From assembly GCF_026213295.1 (NCBI RefSeq), contig NC_079426.1:21937639-22001638 (forward strand): a DNA stretch of 64,000 nt. Reading direction: 5' to 3'. This document shows positions 15,079-28,882 of the stretch, one piece after another. The notes under the pieces were generated by a model. The model ran no database searches, had not been told where the DNA came from, and saw only the letters and a program-made list of their open reading frames with translations. The first letter of the stretch is position 1; each line of letters begins with the position of its first letter. The DNA comes from Gadus chalcogrammus (taxonomy: Eukaryota > Chordata > Actinopteri > Gadiformes > Gadidae). A program made the translations under genes and the position numbers.

Positions 15079-15181
15079 AGAGCAAGGAGGTGTACAAGAG
15101 ACAGGTCCTGTCCATCACATCCATCGCCATGGCGATCAGCCTCCTGGGCACCCTGTGTATGGCCCTCTACTGCCGCAACAA
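15079..15181 (+). CDS. nrg3: nrg3 exon: transmembrane segment
   Basis: This 103-nt exon encodes ESKEVYKRQVLSI followed by about 20 hydrophobic residues and the stop-transfer CRN(K). Neuregulins share the pattern E-x-Y-x-(K/R)-(R/Q)-V-L-(T/S)-I directly before the membrane. RQVLSI is the neuregulin-3 variant, as opposed to KRVLTI in neuregulins 1 and 2. The acceptor is TTGCAG after a pyrimidine-rich tract and the donor is GTTAGT at 15182. The exon takes one base from the microexon and leaves two bases, completed by the first base of the exon at 25396. The product is a membrane-anchored ERBB4 ligand. This segment anchors it and lies next to the shedding site. Confidence 0.93.
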
Positions 15182-15457
15182 GTTAGTAGATGAAAAACAC
15201 ACACAAAAACACACAGACACACACACTCACACCTTGGAAGCCCCCGACACACACGTTGACCACATAAAAAAGAAAGAGAGATGTTTCATTGCAATAAGAC
15301 GGGTTTTGAACTGTTACCCTTGGTCCTGTCAAATACCGACAATAACACAAGATACAAGAGCTGTTACCGTTTGTGGTTGTCACTGGGGCCCTGTAGACGT
15401 TCATTGCTCGACATAACCAAACAAGGTCAACCAATCTTGGACGCCCATGCGTCCGGA

Positions 15458-15460
<3 letters not shown>

Positions 15461-15537
<77 letters not shown>
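15461..15537. repeat. (CT)n microsatellite
   Basis: A nearly perfect CT tract with one CG interruption near its start. Confidence 0.95.
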
Positions 15538-15538
<1 letters not shown>

Positions 15539-18500
15539 CTCCCTTACTACCGGCTCTTCTTCCAACGTCCCCCACTAAATACGGTTAAGTAACCCTATGA
15601 ATGGCATACTAACATGTCCATCAATTCATGTCTGCTGCAACAGTGGAAAGCTTGCTACGCCTAAGACTGATTGTTTCCCTTTAGAGGGGACGGGTCAAAC
15701 CTCCAGTCCTAAATGGCAGTCAGTCATCTAGAGGAGACGGGGCATGAGAACAGCCCCTGATAGATGCCACTGTAATTCTACGCTTCCTGTGAAAAATAGG
15801 GATGTGAGTGAGTGAGCCGGTAAATGACAAGATAATCGCATCGACACATGATGGACAGCCCATCTCCAATAGAGACATAATTGAGTCTGGTATAATACCC
15901 TTTTCCTGTGAGATGTTGCATAAAGACTCTGAGGGAAAAACGTGCATGCACATTTAATGGAGGCATAATAAATTACGCAAAACATTTAAAGTTGCTATTT
16001 ACAACAGTCTAATGTGTATTCAGCGGGGCGAACTGCGTTGGTTATGATCCAGGTTGGGTAGGACGAACAGGAGCGTCTGTATACTGCAGAGCTAATGGGG
16101 ATCTCAGGCCATGCCCCACCCGTATACAGCTTGGTAGTACAAGTCGCAGAAGCATCTAGCGTCCGCCTCAGGGAAGCCTGGCGCGTCAAGCCTCCGGCAC
16201 GACAGAGATACCCCTGGCGTGATGGGAGCAGGAACAAGGAAGAAACGATAACAACCTTAACATAACCTGAACCCTATCTGCCACCCCTTAACCTAACCTT
16301 AACCCAATAATAATAAACCCAATAAACAATAACCCTATTTGTATTCACTAAACCTAACTGACTATAGATGACTTATAAGCTAATGAGGTAATGGTTTATA
16401 AGATTGTGTATAAAACATGATTTCTAAGCTATTTACGTTGTGATCAATGCTTGATAAACGACTAAATAATGCAGCAATTAATGTTAACAATGGAAGGTAG
16501 TTTGAATGCATTATTTAAGTATTTTGTGTGAGCTTGTCTCTAAGTAAGGCACAGATTAGTATCTGTGCCTTACTTGGAGTTTATATATAACATTTAAAGG
16601 CTGTAAATGCCTCAAGTACATTTGCATAAGTTTCATTACCCTTCTCATACTAGTCTCAGAAGTAACAGAAAAGAATGAAAATAGGCACAAAGTAACACAA
16701 AAAATGGCAAGATGTATTGTTAATACAGAAAATAGCAATATTTGGTAAAATTCTCCAAACAAAAAACACATGGCATACATTGAACACAACACACACATTG
16801 CATTGAATCAAAAATACGACTTCTGACATCTTTGAATGTCATGAATCATTCAACCAAATCTGCCGTCACAGTGCTTCTTTGCAAGCTATTCATTCCCCTC
16901 AGGGGCCTGTGGTCTAGGTCTGCTCCTTGTGGGACATCGTGGTGGGGGCCTCCACACCCCCCGCTGTGGGTGATGGTGTGACGATGGCCCATACGTCACC
17001 CATACTTGCTGATCCAGGTCTCACATGACGGGCATCAGGAGGACTCGATGTCTTCGAGTTCCCAACTCCACGAGACTTTAAAGAGGCTTTCCAGATGATC
17101 CCTGTTGATGCATCACATCCCAAAAACCCGCCTCTTTCTGTTACACCCACCAGCCTTTCCTCTCCCACACTGAGGACAGAAGAGGGAGCAACCAAACAAG
17201 ACAGAAAGACTAAAATGGATGAAATGTTTTAACAATCATAATTATACAATTATATTTTTATTGTAATGTTGCTACACAATTAAATTATTATTTTCCCACA
17301 GTTTACCATTTTTAGAAGGCTTGTTGCTTTGACATGCCTATATTTTGAGGCGATAACTACTCTCATCTATCTCAATGAACACTCGTTTTCCCCCACCCTG
17401 CTGGCCTCTGTGCCTTCTCATTGGTTCAGCGGCTGTGACACAGACCTCCCTCAGTTCTGTGGCCAGCTTGCTAAGGGTTGCTGAACTGGCTGAAACACTG
17501 TCATCCATCATTTTAAATCAGTTAATTTCCGATCTTTGTTGTCCCTCGAGGGGAAATTAGATTTACAATAGTAGGTAAAACCACAGGCGTAACATAAAAA
17601 GGACATGGGACATTAATCAGAACAATAACAGCAAACAGCCAAAGAAAAAACACATCTGTTTGGATACTACTGTTAAAATCAGAGGAATTAGTAGTAGTAA
17701 AAGTATTAGAATTGTAGCATCGTAGACACTGATTTAATCTCCATAGAAAGGTAAATCAAATTGAGCGGTTCATGTGTATTTCATTATGAGATTATTAGTC
17801 TCCCTTTACATGAGCTGCATCCAGTCTTCATGTCTTCATGTCCATGTCTTCAGATCAACCTCAGCCTGACTGAGATTTGTTTTGCCTTTCCTCTATGTTC
17901 TGCTTGTCAACACATGATAATGAAAAAAGGAATAAAATCAAAAGCTGTCTACATGCCCCACCACCCCCAACCCAACCACAAACACTACCTTTGATGGACA
18001 TAACGTTTCTTGCGATAAGGGAGAATGTGGAAACATATTTGTCCAGTAGTCTCTAAAATGACAAACTGGGTCAAAGGGTATTGAGAGCCGGTCACAACCA
18101 GACACCAGCGGGGACATGGATGTCCCTTAGCTGCCACAGTGCTGAGTATGCTTGTTGTTTGCTGACTCACATTAAGGGTGATAGGTTGCTAAACTTTTTA
18201 ACCTTCTAGCAAACTGTAAGCTTGTACAGAAAAGGTTTAGGGACATTTAAATTCATAACTTTACATTCCTTCAGGTGAAAAGGCTTGCTTTGAAAACGTA
18301 AATACTAGTGCTTAAAAGTACAGCTAACCGGACGGATGACAATAAGATTTTGTCACTGTTTGGCAAAGGAATATGTCTCGACATGATTTAGATTAAAAAG
18401 ATTGCTTGTGTGTGACCCATATAATACATGCATGGCCCTAATAGCATTGCGCCATCCCTGTTTTACTGTTGCTATGTAAGATACGTGCGTAACACTGGTA

Positions 18501-18832
18501 ACTGTTAGACTATTTTTGATGGCATGGCCCTACTCTTCCTCTGATTCCCACAGCCTGACATTAGAGTTTCTCATGTGGCTCTTGCTGAAAGAACAGGAGG
18601 TTGATGCTGGTCTCCTGTCTTCGGCAAATTACACAGGAGGAGTTCTTCCAGAAAACATTCTGCTATAGAGGTTTCAGGAAGTCAGGTGACGTATGATAAA
18701 GAGCTACAAAGTGCATGTAGGGAGGAGGTCATAGTAGCTGAAGGGGTCAAAAACAGCACTTTCCCCAAGGAGACCATGGTTCATCCTGTATTATTTTGGA
18801 CATATTGACTCATTCGTTTTCAGTTGCAGTTT

Positions 18833-19120
18833 TGTTAGGGTTAGGAAACACAACTGTTTGGTAAGGTTTAGGTAACATAACTGTTTGGTTAGGTTTAAGC
18901 AACATAACTGTTTGGTTAGGTTTAAGCAACATAACTGTTTGGTTAGGTTTAGGTAACATAACTGTTTGGTTAGGTTTAGGCAACAAACTACTTGGTTAGG
19001 TTTAGGCAACATACAGTAACTACTTTGTTGGATTTAGGCAACAAAACTACCTGGTTAGGTTGAGGTAGCAAACTACTTGGTTAGGTTTAGGAAACAAACG
19101 ACTTGATTAGGATTAGGTAG
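18833..19120. repeat. 27-bp minisatellite, unit GGTTAGGTTTAGGCAACATA + ACTGTTT
   Basis: About ten tandem copies. The central copies keep an exact 27-bp period, visible as a repeating nine-residue pattern (LNLTKQLCC) on the minus strand. Later copies carry CAACAAACTACTT instead of CAACATAACTGTTT and decay rightward. The core GGTTAGGTTTAGG resembles variant telomeric repeat. Confidence 0.85.
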
Positions 19121-19254
19121 GGTGATGAATGGTTTAGGTTGAGAGTTAGATGTTTTGTCGAGTAATATGTTAGATGTTGGATGTTAAGGTAGAGTTCGAT
19201 GGATCATATCTTTGTTCTCAACCTCTGACACTGCGTTGATAGGGTTAGGGTAAA

Positions 19255-19274
19255 GGTTAGGGTTAGGGTTAGGG
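19255..19274. repeat. Short interstitial TTAGGG repeats
   Basis: Just over three consecutive TTAGGG units, preceded by two degenerate units (19240-19254). They lie about 130 bp after the TTAGG-rich minisatellite. Confidence 0.8.
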
Positions 19275-20944
19275 CTGTGAACAAACGGAATCCATTGTAA
19301 AATAGACTCAGTTGAACAATGTCTAGACAGTAGAACAGCCCCCATGTCCTGCCATAACCTCCTGCTCTTTCAGCGGGGGCTCCTGACCAGGCGCGTGCTG
19401 TCCATATGGGCAGGTGGGGCGGCGAACTCCCTGCAAAAGCATGCTCCCCGAAAAAATAGTTCCTCAGTAAATCATTGCTCCAAGTTTATTTTTAATAATG
19501 TGATTGTCACATTAACTATCTATAGTTTCTGTAGGCTTTCCGACTATTTTTGATCTGTTGATATCAAATTGATGGTGGCGATTCTAGTTTAGTTTAACGA
19601 GTCATGCAATGTGGGGCAGGGGAGCTCAACGACCGCGTCCCTCCGTATGTTTCTCGCATAACCCTGCAGGCTGCAATAAGAATTGCAATCCGCGCTATAA
19701 GACGCCCATATGGTCGTAAAGTAGTCTGCCCCATGGTCATATTCTAGGACTGTTGTTGTTTAAAATCGAATAACTCCGACTGTATCTTTCAGCATTGAAG
19801 CCTATTTATTTATTTCAGCAGGTATTAAAATTGTATACCTGATTTCATACCTAATTTAAACAGCTGTTATTGAGAAACATCTGATTTCAAAAGTGTTGTT
19901 ATTGAGAGATTTCCACACATCGTCGGGCCAAGTTCCAAATCGAAGGTCTGCTTGATTGATGACTTGTATTTCTACTTTTCGTGTATTTGCAATGCCCTCG
20001 CTCAGCCTGTTGTTAAATTGTTGTTGGATTGTTAAAATAAAATATGGAAGAATTAACTTCCCTACAATGTCGAATTTGTCCTTTGCAGAGTTGGTGTTTC
20101 CATTGCACCTAGGCTATTCTAATTAGCCCGACATCATATGACGAGTGTTGCGGATGGCACTTCAAAAGCGTGCAGTAACATTAGGCTATTAGTTTATTTT
20201 TAACTCTTACTCACATTTAGTTTAGTTAACATGTTTTAATGTAGCTCAAAATATACATGTTAAAAATATATATAAATTGTGGGTGTGGTCATACGCCAGC
20301 AGTTACTGCCCCACCGAAATGAAGGGGCACCGCACGCTACTGCTCCTAACATCGTCAGGCTAAGCCAATCAGAGGCAGAGCATAGCGAGTCATGCCTTCG
20401 CCAACCTAGAAAAAAAGAATCACTCACGGGTAGTGGCATAATTGAACCGAATTTAGTTATTGAGGGATTTAACAGGCTGTGTAGTTGCCTTTGCAGATAA
20501 GCTTAATTGGATGTTTTAGATTAATTTAACAATGAACAATTATTTTGTATAGGTGTGCCCCTGCTCCCTACTGCACCGCTCACAGCCAGAAGAAGCACAA
20601 TGGAGCTGGGTTGTACTGGCTGAGGGTAGAGGGGCAATAGGATAATGTGCTGACTAGGAGAGCGTCTATAACAGTTGGCATTTGGTAAAAACCAAAAATA
20701 AAGTCCTGGGATAAATTATTCTTATTTCGAGTTAGGCACAGTGCTCTAGTACGTTACAAGGGTGCGTGCATATGTGTGTCTCTGTGTCATATGGTGTGTA
20801 CCTCATATTCTCATTTTTATCTATTGTACAGCTCTAAATAAGGTCTTGCTGGTTCCATCCAGCCAATCCACTGATTCTGATACGTCTGACTCCATGTCTA
20901 GATCAGAGTACTGAATCCAAGTGGTGACTTGCAAGCTTAAAATA

Positions 20945-21075
<131 letters not shown>

Positions 21076-21104
21076 AAAAGGTGGCCTAAAAAAGGTCTGT
21101 TCTT

Positions 21105-21522
21105 CTGGAGGGGGCTTCCAGAAGGCTCCCGCCGCCTCCATGGTGTAGGTTTTGCTGGGCGGTCAAGCCTACTTCAGAGGATCCCAGAATCCCCAGTCGG
21201 CATCAGTGAAAGACTGATGACCTGGCGCATTCCCCTCACCAACATCCGTCATGCCGCCCTCATCAGTGCATATGCCCAAACACTGGATGCTGACCCTGAG
21301 TGCAAGGAACTCTTCTATGCCTCCCTGCACTCCGCCATAAATAAAACACCCTCCACCGACAAGCTCATTCTCCTCGGGGACTTTAACACGGGAGTGGGCT
21401 CTGACAGTGTGTTATGGAAGGATGTGCTTGGGCAGCACGATGTTGGTAAACTCAATGAAAACCTCACTCTCTGCTCTGAGTATCAGTTGGTCATCACCAA
21501 CACCTTGTTCCAACTGGGCTGA
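21105..21522 (+). pseudogene. LINE APE endonuclease fragment
   Basis: The frame encodes FFWRGLPEGSRRLHGVGFAG, then SERLMTWRIPL, ISAYAQTL, LILLGDFNTGVG and LVITNTLFQ. These are the middle and late motifs of an apurinic-type endonuclease. GDFN carries the catalytic Asp and Asn. The N-terminal third with the catalytic Glu motif is absent (truncated at the microsatellite). The C-terminal SDH motif is also missing: after ITNTLFQLG a stop follows, and the next recognisable sequence lies in another frame, so a deletion joined two distant parts. Such nucleases nick target DNA for target-primed reverse transcription. This one cannot function. Confidence 0.85.
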
Positions 21523-22408
21523 AACACAGCGTACCCTCAGAGCCATGAAGAATGACTGGTGGACAAAGAAAGCCCACGAGATACAGCATCACGTGGACAC
21601 CAACAACTCCCGTACTTTCTATGACTCCATCAAGGCTATTTATGGCCCACAGAGGAAGAACATAACCCCGGTCAGATCAGCAGATGGTACCATCCTGTAC
21701 AAGGAAAAACAACAGATCCTGGACAAATGGGCTGAGCATTTCAACACCCTGCTGAACACCTCATATCCAACCAGGATGGACACACTTGCCGACCTCCCAT
21801 GCCTGCCAACCGTCACTGATCTGGACTCCTCCCCCAGCTTTGCTGGGGTACGAAAAGCCATCGCTGGCCTGAAGAACAACAAGAGCCCAGGCCTTGATGG
21901 AGTCCCGGCAGAAATCCTGAAGCATGGCGGATACCTCCTCACCCGCAGATTACACCAACTGATCATTAACATTTGGTCATCTGAAGTAATCCCGCAAGAT
22001 TGGAAGGATGCCAACATCATCACAATCTTTAAGCGCAAAGGAGACAAAGCAGAATGCGGTAATAGCAGAGGCATTTCCCTCTTGTCAGTTGCCGGTAAGG
22101 TGCTAGCACGGATTATGCTACTCCGACTAGCTTCTCATGCTACTAATAACATCCTACCGGAGACCGAGTGCGGCTTTAGACAACAGCGAACTACCGCAGA
22201 CATGATCTTTGCTGCTAGACAGATACAGGAAAAATGCAGAGAACACTGCAAAGACCTGTACCTAGCTTTCATTGATCTGTCCAAGGCCTTCGACACTGTG
22301 AACCGGGAACTGCTGTGGGAAGTGCTGGGGAAGCTGGGGGTTCCACCAAAGCTCAGAAACATCTTGCGGAAGTTTCATGATGGGATGCAAGCCTGTGTGA
22401 GTGTTGGT
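21523..22408 (+). pseudogene. LINE reverse transcriptase, N-terminal part
   Basis: The frame encodes a linker (MKNDWWTKKAHEIQ, FYDSIKAIYGP) and reverse transcriptase motifs: NNKSPGLDGVPAEILKHGG, VIPQDWKDANIITIFKRKGD, GNSRGISLLSVAGKVLARI, ETECGFRQQRTT, and the first catalytic Asp motif FIDLSKAFDTVNRELLW. It stays open until just past HDGMQACVSVG, where a frameshift (about 22409) moves the rest into another frame. Start codons inside are not meaningful, since the real protein starts upstream of the truncated endonuclease. Confidence 0.88.
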
Positions 22409-22748
22409 TGGCCAACAATCTCCATTCTTCAATGTGGATGTGGGGGTCAAGCAAGGGTGTGTCCTAGCCCCAACCATCTTCAACATATTCCTCTCCACAG
22501 TCACCCTCCTCTCCCACATACTCCTGGACCCTTCTGATGGGGTACAGATACAGTACAGACTGGATGGCAACCTCTTCAACATTAGGCGCCTCCAAGCCTT
22601 CACCAAAACCACCACCCAACACATCTTAGAGCTACAGTATGCAGATGACTGTGCTCTCCTCGGCCACTCAACAGAATCTCTACAGCATGCGCTGAATGTG
22701 GTCGCCTCCATCTACAGCTACTCCAAATCAACATCAAGAAAACACAAA
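22409..22748 (+). pseudogene. LINE reverse transcriptase, C-terminal part with YADD
   Basis: In a shifted frame the sequence encodes VGVKQGCVLAPTIFNIF, then LQYADDCALLGHSTESLQ. The YADD box keeps both catalytic Asp residues of the polymerase. The frame ends at a stop after SKSTSRKHK. The neighbouring frame reads QINIKKTQIVAQEF, the expected continuation, so a second frameshift lies near 22725-22740. Confidence 0.88.
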
Positions 22749-23221
22749 TAGTTGCTCAGGAGTTCACCCCCCAAACGTGTGTGCCCACCTTCACCCTCGA
22801 TGGTCATCCCCTTGCCATCGTCCCACACTTCACCTACCTATGCAGTATTCTGTCCCCCTCCTGCAACATCGATGATGACATCCAACTTCTGGGTGGCCAG
22901 AGATCTGCTGGGGGTCCAAAAAAGCGTGATAAGGATTACCTCAAAACCCTCCTGAAACAGTGCAACATTCCACCTACTGCACTCGAGTCCCTGGCTGCTG
23001 ATCGCAACACCTGGAGCTCCTCCTGCAACCAGGGAACTACTCACCTTCAGGAGCAAGCCACAGAGAGGAGGATACAGCGACGTGCATTGAGGCATCAGCG
23101 TGCTGCAGTGCCCACACCCTCCAGTGCCACATACCCCTGTCTCTTTTGTGGCAAAAACTGCGGATCCCGCATAGGCCTGCACAGCCACATGGCTATGCAT
23201 CGCCGCAACACACCCCAATAA
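22725..23221 (+). pseudogene. LINE C-terminal region with C2H2 zinc finger
   Basis: The frame reads IKKTQIVAQEF, LAIVPHFTYLCSILSP, then after an evident internal deletion GGPKKRDKDYLKTLLKQCNI and LESLAADRNTWSSSC. It ends with the finger CLFCGKNCGSRIGLHSHMAM-H and stop TAA. The Cys2His2 spacing is complete. This end domain is thought to bind nucleic acid in LINEs that have it. The spacer between DDDIQ and GGPKKR is much shorter than expected, so the thumb region is lost. Confidence 0.8.
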
Positions 23222-23276
23222 TTGTCCTTCCTTTCTATTTGGAGCAACGTCATCATCGTAATCAATGGACTGCCAT

Positions 23277-23515
<239 letters not shown>

Positions 23516-25190
23516 AGGGAGGATGTCTACTGCCTTCAAGCATGTGGGGGTAGATAGGAGCTGCACCTGGAAAGAACAACTCCTCCTCAAAAATGATAAC
23601 AATCAGGTGAAACTTGCCGTGTCTGCCACAGAATGTGCCCGTGTGGTTCTGGAGGATGTGGTAATAGGGGGCACAATTAAAGCCAAAGAAGTGCAGGAGG
23701 CTGCTGCATATTAGGAAAAAGTGAGCTCAGGCCTGGCAGACAAGAGTTCTGCTTTATGAAAGATTTATGAAAGGCTGAGAGTTAACTTTACATTGCTTAG
23801 AATTTTCAGGTTTGTATTTTGTACAGGTGTAGTGATCGATTTTCTCCATTACCAATACATGACGCTATTTTCTGTGCTAGAGCTAGGGTAAGAAACAGTT
23901 TTAGATATTATTTTTTATATTGAATCATTTAATTTAACTGTGTGCAGTTACTGCACATGATCGGTCTTCCACAAGGCCATGCAGACATCTAGCTCAAGCT
24001 AGCAAGCTAGTGGCTTTGGAGGGATGCCAAAAGGGAGGTGGGGATTTCTTTGGTAGTATAGTTTCACAATCTATCTGGCTGGATTCCCCAAATTGCCTTT
24101 TCTAGCTTTAACAATAAGAATAGCTATTTTTGTGTAAACAATAAATACTGATACCATACTTACAAACGGTTCTTTGTGAGAAACTGTTTATGAGACTTGA
24201 TTGGACTCAAATTGCCACAGAGTACGAACGCATTCTTCTGCTGCACGCGTGGCCGCTTAGTAGAGCTGTCGGGGTACCAGGCAGCGAATAGCAACAAAGG
24301 ACTGCTCGGTTTTGTGAGCTTTTTTTGGTGTAACTTTTTAGTTATCCCAGAGGAGTAAGTTCAATTCAGAGCACATAAGTATTAAGAGAAACCGGCCGGA
24401 GAGAGAAAGAACTGTCCCTTGCTCCGCGGCTCTCCTATCTCTAGGAGTTGGCACAGCCGATGAGGAACAGGGAAGGCACCTACCAAATAACCAATAGGAG
24501 GATTTGCATTCGCACATGTGCTCATCTCTAGCAGAGTGTTCTTCTGGTGGAAAGCCAACAGCGACAAAAAAAAGTGCTTTGTTGGTGAGTTTTAATAGGC
24601 AACTTCCCTGAAAACAAAACACAGAAGCGATTTTAAAAGGGCCGGAAGATTCGGTTATGCACGCATACATGTAATATGATTAAAAAAAGGTGTTTTGGTT
24701 TATCCTCAAAATAGATTCTCAGGGATATTCAATTTATTTTGGGGACAGAATTTAAGGCTCAGAAGAACGTTGGATGGAAGCTGCAGATAACATAAATTAA
24801 GAACCATTTCAGTTAATTGATCAGGGTCAAATATAGACCTTCGAGAAATGAAAACAAAAATAGAAAAAATGTGCATACCTGTTTTGGAAATGGATGCTAT
24901 TAATTAATTTGTTATTATTTTAATTTAGTTATGCTAAATCATGTGTGGCGCATACGTATCTATCTATCTATAGATATGTATGTATAAACCATTACACACT
25001 CAGTGGTCTTTGTTTTCTCACCATCTCAATGAAGGTGTCAAATGTGTAAATCAATGTCAGTGGGAATGTGTTTAGACCTGGAGATGTTTGTCTTTTGAGA
25101 TGCTCGAGTGAACAGGGAGCCGACCTTTCACCCAAATGCGTGTCTGCGGAAGCTAGGCTAGGATAGGCTAAAGCTCTACCTGTATGACAA

Positions 25191-25383
<193 letters not shown>

Positions 25384-25395
25384 TCTGTCTTCAAG

Positions 25396-25522
25396 GAGAC
25401 GCAGGGAGAAGCTCCAGGCTCATATAAAGGAGAGCCGCATCGTGAAGAACTACAGCGGCCACGCGGCCAGCGCCCTGGACCCTAAGGCCAGGACACCCGC
25501 CAACAACATGCAGATGCACAAG
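25396..25522 (+). CDS. nrg3: nrg3 exon: basic juxtamembrane cytoplasmic segment
   Basis: The 127-nt exon begins with G, completing the split AA-G lysine codon, then encodes RRREKLQAHIKESRIVKNYS and on to NNMQMHK. It is bounded by TTCAAG at 25390-25395 and donor GTGAGG at 25523. The basic cluster after the membrane and the L-x-x-x-I-K-x-x-x-x-x-K-x-Y-S spacing parallel the human neuregulin-3 cytoplasmic start (KKQAKQIQEQLK...KSYS, from memory). It ends in phase 0. The next supported exon (34451) requires two bases from its predecessor, so an exon between them is missing from this list. Confidence 0.88.
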
Positions 25523-27715
25523 GTGAGGGCCGTACACACCTTGTTTTCTTGGAGATGGGAAGAGGGCCCTCTTCTTGTTCATCGTCAATAGTCAGAACAA
25601 CAGAAGCATGTGAATGAAACATATAGAAAGATCTGCTCTGCACAGAGGTACTCAAACGCAAAATACACATTTTCCGCAATGCATCTGCATCTTGGGGTAG
25701 GATAACAGCTCTGGTCCGAATCAAACAATGGAGCGGTGGGAGGGGTTATAGCCTGAATAGACAAACACAACAGAGAGAAAACAGACCAAGAAACACCAAG
25801 CATGAATGTCTTCTCCTGGCCTGAATTACTCATTAAAGTGTTGAGTGCTGTAACTTCGCATTTCAACAGCCTGTCCTGTGGCATCCCTTGCCCACGTGCG
25901 TGCGGGGCCAAGGAGGTTATTTAGCTCCAGGCCGAAGCCCTCGTTTCTTCTTTCTCTCCATGATGACACACCGAGATAGGAGTGGAGCATTAAACAGTCG
26001 GCAGTTATTTAATCCAATTGACTGACTCTTTATTGAAGTGTCCTGTAGCCATACAGGTGCCAAGCCCATAATGGCATATACAACACTATTACAAACATGA
26101 GTGGCAGTCCAAAAGCACATTCTTTATTGTACAGATCGATCAAAGATAATCCATTTATCGTCACATATCCACGTGCCGCATAGAAAATCATAATCAGTCA
26201 CTTTGTCTTCTCCTCCAAGCTCTAATAGAGATGTTGGTATTGTTTTGACTTGCTGCTAACTGTTCTTGCGATGAGGTCTTTAATGGGCAGTAATTAACCT
26301 CATCTATGAAGTTGAAGGCCCTGTATAAGGATGAGTAGGTCGTACTCAACCTAAATATGTATTGTGCATGACTATTAAACAACGCTCCCCAATAAACCAA
26401 TGACCAAACAGCATCCTCTTAGGCTCAAGGGTCAGTAGCGTCAGAGCGGTGTGGCGCCATATGAAGTGGCCTTGTCCTCTCATCGTCCACTTTGATTTGT
26501 CGCCGTCTCACAATGGCATCAATGAAAAACGGCCCCAGCAAAAGACTTTCAGCTGGCAGAATATTATATCATCAGTATAGCGGTCTGACTGGGTTTGTTG
26601 TCTAGACACAACTCTTGAGTGGTGGTATCTTTTATGAGAAGTACCGGTAAAGAAAAGTCTCTTGACGTTACCTTTCTAGGTCAGTGAAGGGCCTAAAATA
26701 CCAAGATGCCTGCCTATCAGCACTAAAGCACAAAATACAACAATGGAACAACGGATGGAGGTTTTCTCTTGTCTGTACAAAAGTAGATCATGATATGTCC
26801 TCCCCTGTCTCAGCTGGTCCTCACTTTATTAGCATAAGCTCAAATCATGTTTTTACGAGCCCTACAAAATCTATTCTTTGGAACAACAAGCAAGGTTAAT
26901 ATTTACTCCTGTTGCTATTTAAAACGCTGCCTCCATTATTTATTAATCTTCAGAAGAGCCCCATTGGGATCAAATGCACATTAACCCAACTTGTTTATAT
27001 TCTGCCAACTCAAACAGAATCACATTGATTTATGTCTGTAGGCAATCAATAAGAAACATTTTCATATTGCATACTAACAAGTTTGGGACTGGTGGTGTTT
27101 GAGGTATACATTACACACACATGCAAGTATTCCCTTAAAGACCACTGGGATGCTACACATGCTAGCTCAAAATGCAAACAATGTATTGAATTAGATCTGT
27201 TTATCTTAATGCCGATGGCCCCTATTGGAAAACCAAATTCCAGAAGTGAAGCAAATATACAACCCTTTTACAGCAGAATATAACCAGACGGAAAGGCTGG
27301 ATTCACTCCTGGGGATTCCTCCTTCGGCTCCAAATCAATCGGTTGCATTTTGCATGAGGTCGGCAACGAGACACGACACATCCATCTATAATCCTTCTCA
27401 CCGCAATCTAACTACTAAATAGTACATTTTAACTGGACTACTGCAAAGGTGTGGATACAGACACACAGTGGTCAATTACTTGAAGTCTGCGACGATGGCC
27501 GTGGGGACTTTTGGGTGAAGTTATTTGATTAGGCTGTCATTATCAGTGAAGTTCCCTGCGTTGGGGACCGGGAGGTGCGAGCCTATCAGGAATGCTACAG
27601 ATGTTCCATATCACCAGTGGGCCATGACCAGCCATGCATAATCAGAGATGCTCCATTTCTCCCACAAACCAAGGTCATCCCACCATGCCCGGCTGCACAA
27701 TCCACTCATGCTCGG

Positions 27716-27878
<163 letters not shown>

Positions 27879-28528
27879 ATCTCTCTTTTGTGCAGCCCCC
27901 TGGTGATACACCATTAAATTAAGCCCTTGAAAGGACCACAGCCCTCCCTCTCCTTTCATTATATTAGAACATCCATTACACAGGAAATATTTAGAACCTG
28001 CAATTATACACACACAAGCACTTACACACATACACACACCAGCACATACACATACTAGCATAGACACAGTTAATCCCGCACAGACTCGAGCCTTCAGAGT
28101 GCCGTTAATACATGTCAGAAGTTGAACCTGCTGGTGTGTCCTTGTGGGCCAGCAGGAGGCCGTTACTGCAACATGGGCATGGAGTGGGGTGCCGTTAGAC
28201 AGAGATGAAGGGTGGCTGTTTGGGCGCTGGGGCGGTTGTAGCACAACATGAAACCAACCGCCGGGTGCACCGCCTGTTTCCCTCGTATCTCTGTCTCCCA
28301 GCAATTCACTGCATTCAAAGTGAACCCGACAACAAGCCTCCTCCGTCAAGAGGAGTCAACGACAGCGGGAGACTCAGAATCGGGTTAATGAAGAATAAAG
28401 ATCGAAAGCGCCTCGCCACAGTAACGAGATTGACTAGTTAGTGAAGAGCGCCGGCAAGTTGTTGGACACGACTCAGGTTACTCCGCGATAAGGGCCAGGA
28501 AGCACTAATCTCATCCTTCTTCTCCCAG

Positions 28529-28647
28529 CCTCATAATCACTTGACTGCTTTACATGAACTCTGGAGTCCCGCGCAGCAGGGCGGCGAGGTCTCCCTCTTT
28601 TTTAATCGCAATCACAATAATGAACGCGGTCGGCGGGAACAGCGGCG
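28529..28647 (+). CDS. Candidate missing nrg3 exon (speculative)
   Basis: The acceptor CTTCTTCTCCCAG ends at 28528. The frame starting with CCT is open for 39 codons plus two bases to a possible donor GTAATT at 28648. Both phases (0 in, two bases out) fit the neighbouring exons. The start PHNHLTALHELWSP shows only a faint resemblance to the human segment RHPVTALEKMMESS. The donor is not consensus and the similarity may be chance, so it is offered only as the best phase-compatible open stretch I noticed. Confidence 0.18.
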
Positions 28648-28741
28648 GTAATTAGCAGCTCGGCTCGGGCGCTGATATGGTGTGAGAACGGCAGAAGAGA
28701 TGAGGGAGGCTTTAGTCATGGAGGCACAGATGGCAGACTTG

Positions 28742-28742
<1 letters not shown>

Positions 28743-28823
<81 letters not shown>

Positions 28824-28882
28824 GGGAGAGAGAGGGAGAGAGGGAGAGCGAGGGAGAGAGAGGGAGAGAGAGAGAGAAAGAG
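28743..28882. repeat. (GA)n microsatellite
   Basis: A perfect GA tract to about 28814, then GAGAGGGAGA variants. Confidence 0.95.

Noticed and set aside
18791..19012. 73-aa minus-strand repeat protein (LNLTKQLCC repeats)
   Set aside because: It is the translation of the 27-bp minisatellite, with a period that happens to be a multiple of three.
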